Shown here: positions 60,852 through 64,000 of the stretch, in pieces
How positions within the stretch are numbered: the stretch's first letter is position 1
How the letters are laid out: every line of letters begins with the position of its first letter
From: Candidatus Poribacteria bacterium
Lineage (GTDB): Bacteria; Poribacteria; WGA-4E; PCPOR2b
Assembly: GCA_003635265.1 (NCBI GenBank)
Contig: PYIZ01000029.1
Location: forward strand, 1 to 64,000
Direction: 5' to 3'
Length of the DNA: 64,000 nt
Notes under the pieces: model-generated
Seen by the model: the letters and a program-made list of their open reading frames with translations, nothing else
Told to the model about the DNA's origin: nothing
Databases searched by the model: none
Translations under genes and position numbers: made by a program

Positions 60852-61835
60852 ATGCCAATTATCACAGTCGAACATCTGAGCAAACATTTCAAAGTTTATA
60901 GACGCCGCACCGGGTTTTGGGGAAATCTCAGCAGCACGGTTTCACGCAAGCACGATATTATCAAAGCAGTTGATGATGTGAATTTCTCCCTTGAGCGTGG
61001 AGAATTGGTGGGGTACATCGGTGCCAACGGAGCGGGAAAATCAACAACCATCAAGATGCTGACAGGAATCCTTGTGCCAACTTCAGGACATATTGATGTG
61101 ATGGGGTTGACGCCGTATCGCCAGCGAAAGGAAAATACGCGCAGGATTGGCGTTGTGTTTGGACAACGAACCCAACTCTGGTGGGATCTGCCCGTTATCG
61201 ATTCCTTTGAGTTGCTCAAGCATATCTACGAAATCCCGCAGAACCTGTACAAACAGAACCTTGAATTTTTCAGTGAAATGTTACAATTGCAGCCATTTCT
61301 GTCCACGCCGGTGCGGAGATTGAGTCTTGGACAACGGATGCGGTGCGATTTGACCGCAGCACTGCTGCATAACCCGGAGATCCTGTACTTGGATGAACCG
61401 ACCATCGGCTTAGATGTGGTTGCCAAAGAGCAGGTTCGTCAGTTTCTGAGGCAGGTCAACGCGGAACGCCAGGTCACAGTTATTCTGACGACGCACGACC
61501 TCAACGATGTCGAGAAGGTTTGTCAGCGGCTGATTATCATTGACAACGGCAAAATCATCTATGACGGTGGGATTGATGACTTGAAGAAACGTTACGGCAA
61601 AACCCGGATGCTCATCGTTGACCTTGCACAGGCGTATTCTGATATCCAACTTGAGGGGGTGGATCTGACCCGACGCGACGGCAATCGTATCTGGCTTGCA
61701 TTTGATCGCGATACGATTTCTGCCTCCGAAGTCATCGCACAATTGACGGCGCGCTATGAGATTCAGGATTTAACGATATCGGAGCCGGAGATTGAGGAGA
61801 TTGTTCGACGCATCTATGAGTTGGGGGTGCATTAA
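60852..61835 (+). CDS. ABC-2-type transporter ATP-binding protein
   Basis: A 327-residue ATPase. Walker A 'GANGAGKST' (57-65), Q-loop 'VFGQRTQLWWDLPV', signature 'LSLGQRMRCDLTAALLHNP' and Walker B 'ILYLDEPTIGLDVVAKEQV' are all present. The C-terminal extension ('EVIAQLTARYEIQDLTISEP') is typical of NatA/NodI-like exporters. It powers the two permeases that follow, forming an exporter of lipids, polysaccharides or drugs. No good ribosome binding site precedes the ATG. First gene of a three-gene operon. Confidence 0.92.
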   Translation: MPIITVEHLSKHFKVYRRRTGFWGNLSSTVSRKHDIIKAVDDVNFSLERGELVGYIGANGAGKSTTIKMLTGILVPTSGHIDVMGLTPYRQRKENTRRIGVVFGQRTQLWWDLPVIDSFELLKHIYEIPQNLYKQNLEFFSEMLQLQPFLSTPVRRLSLGQRMRCDLTAALLHNPEILYLDEPTIGLDVVAKEQVRQFLRQVNAERQVTVILTTHDLNDVEKVCQRLIIIDNGKIIYDGGIDDLKKRYGKTRMLIVDLAQAYSDIQLEGVDLTRRDGNRIWLAFDRDTISASEVIAQLTARYEIQDLTISEPEIEEIVRRIYELGVH

Positions 61836-61855
61836 TACCCGCGGATCACATCACG

Positions 61856-62653
61856 ATGAAGAAATATCTCACTTTTACGCTGAAAGCCTTTCAGCGAACA
61901 CTGACATATCGGTTCGAGTTATGGATGGAACTGTTTATCAACGTGCTGTTCATGTTGGTCTACGTCTATCTGTGGAAGGCGTTATACACAGGACGGACAT
62001 CGGTGGAGGGATATGATCTGAACGGGATTCTGACGTACATCGTTGTCTCGCAAACCCTATTGACCTTCACGTTTACACTTCGGATATCACGTATTATCGA
62101 AGAGAAGGTGCGAACGGGCGAAGTAGTCACCGATTTAATGAAACCGATTGATTTCCAACTCATGACGCTTGCAACCGCTGCGGGGACTTCAAGCCATACA
62201 GCGCTATTCAATATGCTCCCAAAATTCTTGCTGTTTTACGGTGCGTTTGGGCTATCGCTACCGCCATCGCCTTTGACTGTCTTCCTCTTTTTCATTAGCG
62301 TGGTCTTAGGATATATCATTCTGTTCAGTATAGAATTTATAATCGGTATTTTTGCCTTCTGGCTTGTCGAGATTCGTGGTCTCTACGCCTTCGTTATTTG
62401 GGGGTTGGCTATGTTGTTTTCCGGGTATTTTTTGCCATTGGAGTTTTATCCCGATTTCTTAGCCAAAATTGCAGTGGTCTTGCCGTTTCGTGCAATTATC
62501 TATTTTCCAACCGCCATTTACACCGGTCAGTTAATAGGGGAGAGTCTCGTTACGGCGCTGTTGATACAATTGACTTGGGTGGCTGTGTTGGTGGGGATTG
62601 GACGGCTGGCATACCGGGCAGCCTTCCGCAAGTTAGTGATTCAGGGCGGATAG
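61856..62653 (+). CDS. ABC-2-type permease (DUF990-like)
   Basis: A 265-residue membrane protein with six hydrophobic segments, for example 'LFINVLFMLVYVYLW' near residue 28 and 'FAFWLVEIRGLYAFVIWGLA' further on. It belongs to the short ABC-2 permease group that works as a heterodimer with a second permease. The start is 20 bases after the ATPase stop. The export substrate is unknown. Confidence 0.88.
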   Translation: MKKYLTFTLKAFQRTLTYRFELWMELFINVLFMLVYVYLWKALYTGRTSVEGYDLNGILTYIVVSQTLLTFTFTLRISRIIEEKVRTGEVVTDLMKPIDFQLMTLATAAGTSSHTALFNMLPKFLLFYGAFGLSLPPSPLTVFLFFISVVLGYIILFSIEFIIGIFAFWLVEIRGLYAFVIWGLAMLFSGYFLPLEFYPDFLAKIAVVLPFRAIIYFPTAIYTGQLIGESLVTALLIQLTWVAVLVGIGRLAYRAAFRKLVIQGG

Positions 62654-62671
62654 AACGAGCACATTGGAATC

Positions 62672-62699
62672 GTAGGGAACGCAGATCTGCGTTCCCTAC
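62672..62699. repeat. Perfect 28-bp palindrome inside an operon
   Basis: GTAGGGAACGCAGATCTGCGTTCCCTAC is an exact, loopless palindrome in the 68-base gap between two permease genes of one operon. Related GTAGGG...CCCTAC palindromes are, from memory, common dispersed repeats in several phyla. As RNA it would fold into a stable hairpin right upstream of the second permease start. Confidence 0.85.
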
Positions 62700-62721
62700 A
62701 TTTGGGGGTATGGAGAGATCG

Positions 62722-63528
62722 ATGGTGCGACGTTATATCAAACTCTACTTTTTACTCGCTGGGGCGTATGTGCGTTCCCGGCTGCAATACCGACTCTCGT
62801 TTGGGCTCATGTGCTTCGGCATTGTTATCAGTGAGATCTGCTTACTCGGTTTGTTGGGTGCGTTGCTCGCCAAGTTTCGGACCGTTAATGGCTGGACATG
62901 GGCGGAGGTGGTGTTCCTGTACGGCTTAGGAAACTTGGCGTACTCATTCATGCGGATACTGGGTAGCCAATTAGACGATTTTGATCGGTACATCATTCGC
63001 GGCGAGTTGGATGGTGTGTTGATTAAACCTGTGCCGCCGCTATTCTACATCCTTGCAAATCGTGTGGAGTTAATCCACGTCTCGCGGGCATTGACAAGTG
63101 TTGCTATCTTCGTTGTCGCGTTCCATTTGAGCGGGATTCGCTGGACGCTGGACGTTGCGCTGTTTACTCTCACAACAATTCTGAGTGGTACGCTGATTAT
63201 GTTTACACTCATGCTCATCAGTGCTACCGTCGCGCTATGGACGACAAAATCGGGTAAATTAACGGATCTGCTCATTAGTGCAACCAAAGAAGCAACCGCT
63301 TTTCCTATCTCGATCTATCCGCTCGCCGTGCGGTTACTTTTGACGTTTGTTCTCCCCGTTGCTTTTGTGACCTATTATCCCGCCCAACAACTGCTTCAGA
63401 AGGGCGAATTTCTCGGTATGCCTGAACTCTTTCAATTCGGAGCGCCGGTCGTTGCGCTAGTGATGCTTTGTGTTAGTTACCTGTTCTGGTGTAGTGGGTT
63501 ACGACGCTATCACAGTACAGGTTCATGA
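62722..63528 (+). CDS. ABC-2-type permease, second subunit
   Basis: A 268-residue membrane protein with six hydrophobic segments, starting 'MVRRYIKLYFLLAGAYVRSR'. 'FLYGLGNLAYSFMRILGSQL' and 'RGELDGVLIKPVPPLFYILA' are typical of this permease group. The start is chosen at the ATG with GGAGAG seven bases upstream; a longer open frame reaching back into the first permease is a shadow. It completes the ATPase-permease-permease operon. Confidence 0.87.
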   Translation: MVRRYIKLYFLLAGAYVRSRLQYRLSFGLMCFGIVISEICLLGLLGALLAKFRTVNGWTWAEVVFLYGLGNLAYSFMRILGSQLDDFDRYIIRGELDGVLIKPVPPLFYILANRVELIHVSRALTSVAIFVVAFHLSGIRWTLDVALFTLTTILSGTLIMFTLMLISATVALWTTKSGKLTDLLISATKEATAFPISIYPLAVRLLLTFVLPVAFVTYYPAQQLLQKGEFLGMPELFQFGAPVVALVMLCVSYLFWCSGLRRYHSTGS

Positions 63529-63555
63529 GGATTTCTAGACAAGGCTGATTTTTCC

Positions 63556-63584
63556 TTGCACTTCGTTGGTTGGTATGGTAAAAT
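63556..63584 (+). promoter_or_regulatory. Promoter of tRNA-Ala
   Basis: TTGCAC (63,556-63,561) and TAAAAT (63,579-63,584) are 17 bases apart, and TGG directly before the -10 gives an extended element. The tRNA begins 15 bases after the -10. Confidence 0.7.
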
Positions 63585-63598
63585 AAAAATAGTCACGT

Positions 63599-63671
<73 letters not shown>

Positions 63672-63700
63672 CCTTTTTTGTGCCCACAGATCTCTGTTTC

Positions 63701-64000
63701 CTACCTGTCGCTCGGTTTTTGTGTGTTGTCGACTTTCTTCGGAGCAGCGCTGAAGCGGGGCGGTAAACCGTTGTCTAGCACACCGAGGATGGTCAGATGC
63801 AACTGTGCACGCGGAGGCAGAGACTTGAGAAGATTCTCTTCAGCGATCTTAACCTTCTGTTCCTGTGCCAAGCGTTGCTGGTGAAATTTTTTCAAAATCT
63901 CCCGGACCTCTTCATCTGATGTCAGCGTATCTTTAGCAAGCCGGTTCAGGGGCTTCAGATTTTCGATTGCTTGGCGGTGACTTTGACGTTTGAATTCCCA
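63701..64000 (-). CDS. Protein C-terminus, Spy/CpxP-like (cut by window edge)
   Basis: The minus-strand frame is open from the right edge to a stop at 63,701, giving about 99 residues of a C-terminal part. It is helical and charged, with 'LNRLAKDTLTSDEEVREILK' and 'LLKSLPPRAQLHLTILGVLD', which resembles the periplasmic Spy/CpxP-like stress or metal-sensor family. The assignment is weak without the N-terminus. The real start lies outside the window. Confidence 0.5.
   Translation of the reverse strand, partial: WEFKRQSHRQAIENLKPLNRLAKDTLTSDEEVREILKKFHQQRLAQEQKVKIAEENLLKSLPPRAQLHLTILGVLDNGLPPRFSAAPKKVDNTQKPSDR

Noticed and set aside
62398-62721. An upstream extension of the second permease by 108 codons.
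   Set aside because: It lies inside the first permease gene in another frame and through the palindrome; the ATG at 62,722 has its own site and matches the family N-terminus.

Overview
The window reads as one stretch of a bacterial chromosome from an environmental, heterotrophic, Gram-negative-type lineage. The gene content resembles what I know of Candidatus Poribacteria and related uncultured marine or sponge-associated groups: arrays of TolB-type propeller proteins with a shared 'GK-x-FT-x-WG-xx-K' C-terminal tail, several Gfo/Idh/MocA oxidoreductases, an enolase-superfamily sugar-acid dehydratase, a dimethylformamidase-like protein, a DUF4159 protein and a multihaem sugar-dehydrogenase fusion. 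The lineage is an inference. No ribosomal protein or rRNA is present to fix it; the only RNA gene is tRNA-Ala(GGC) near the right end.

Layout. (1) 1-5.3 kb: five tandem secreted propeller paralogs, each with its own near-identical leader and ribosome binding site, with a small secreted Cys/His protein inserted between copies. (2) 5.3-10.5 kb: TylF-like methyltransferase, an intergenic cluster of REP-like hairpins, an ArnT/PMT-like membrane glycosyltransferase, a second copy of the small secreted cassette, and an SgrR-like regulator. (3) 10.7-29.3 kb: a 1197-residue tetrahaem sugar-dehydrogenase fusion, DUF2203, an HD hydrolase with GH36 and cupin genes, an AAA ATPase/nuclease, a nucleotidyltransferase, a PHP-domain protein, two Gfo/Idh/MocA proteins, a dimethylformamidase-like protein, DUF4159 and SirB1. 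(4) 29.7-37.8 kb: S9 peptidase, long-chain acyl-CoA synthetase, a CPT-like kinase, an alpha-toroid protein, an acetyltransferase remnant, an ankyrin protein and an orphan FtsX/MacB permease. (5) 37.9-40.0 kb: an ECF sigma factor, a beta sliding clamp and a 100-residue protein with three clamp-binding-like pentapeptides, in one operon-like group. (6) 40.2-48.6 kb: a same-strand run of small-molecule-modifying enzymes (DUF4037, APH-like kinase, transglutaminase-Nudix fusion, three methyltransferases, two acetyltransferases, an adenosine-deaminase-like protein). (7) 48.7-56.6 kb: alcohol dehydrogenase, branched-chain-type binding protein, deoxyhypusine-synthase-like protein, SDR, a third Gfo/Idh/MocA protein and a rhamnonate-dehydratase-like enzyme. 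(8) 56.9-60.7 kb: a second run of acetyltransferases, hydrolase and methyltransferase. (9) 60.8-63.5 kb: a three-gene ABC-2 exporter operon, then tRNA-Ala and a partial gene.

The metabolic theme is scavenging of sugars, sugar acids and amides (GH36, sugar dehydrogenase, three Gfo/Idh/MocA proteins, the dehydratase, SDR, ADH, PHP). The second theme is a dense set of transferase and hydrolase genes that could modify or detoxify small molecules. Short intergenic palindromes recur through the window, the commonest being CCCGAT-x-TATCGGG. The item I find most novel is the sigma / sliding clamp / multi-clamp-motif gene group at 37.9-40.0 kb. Function calls rest on motif recognition by eye; no database search was run.
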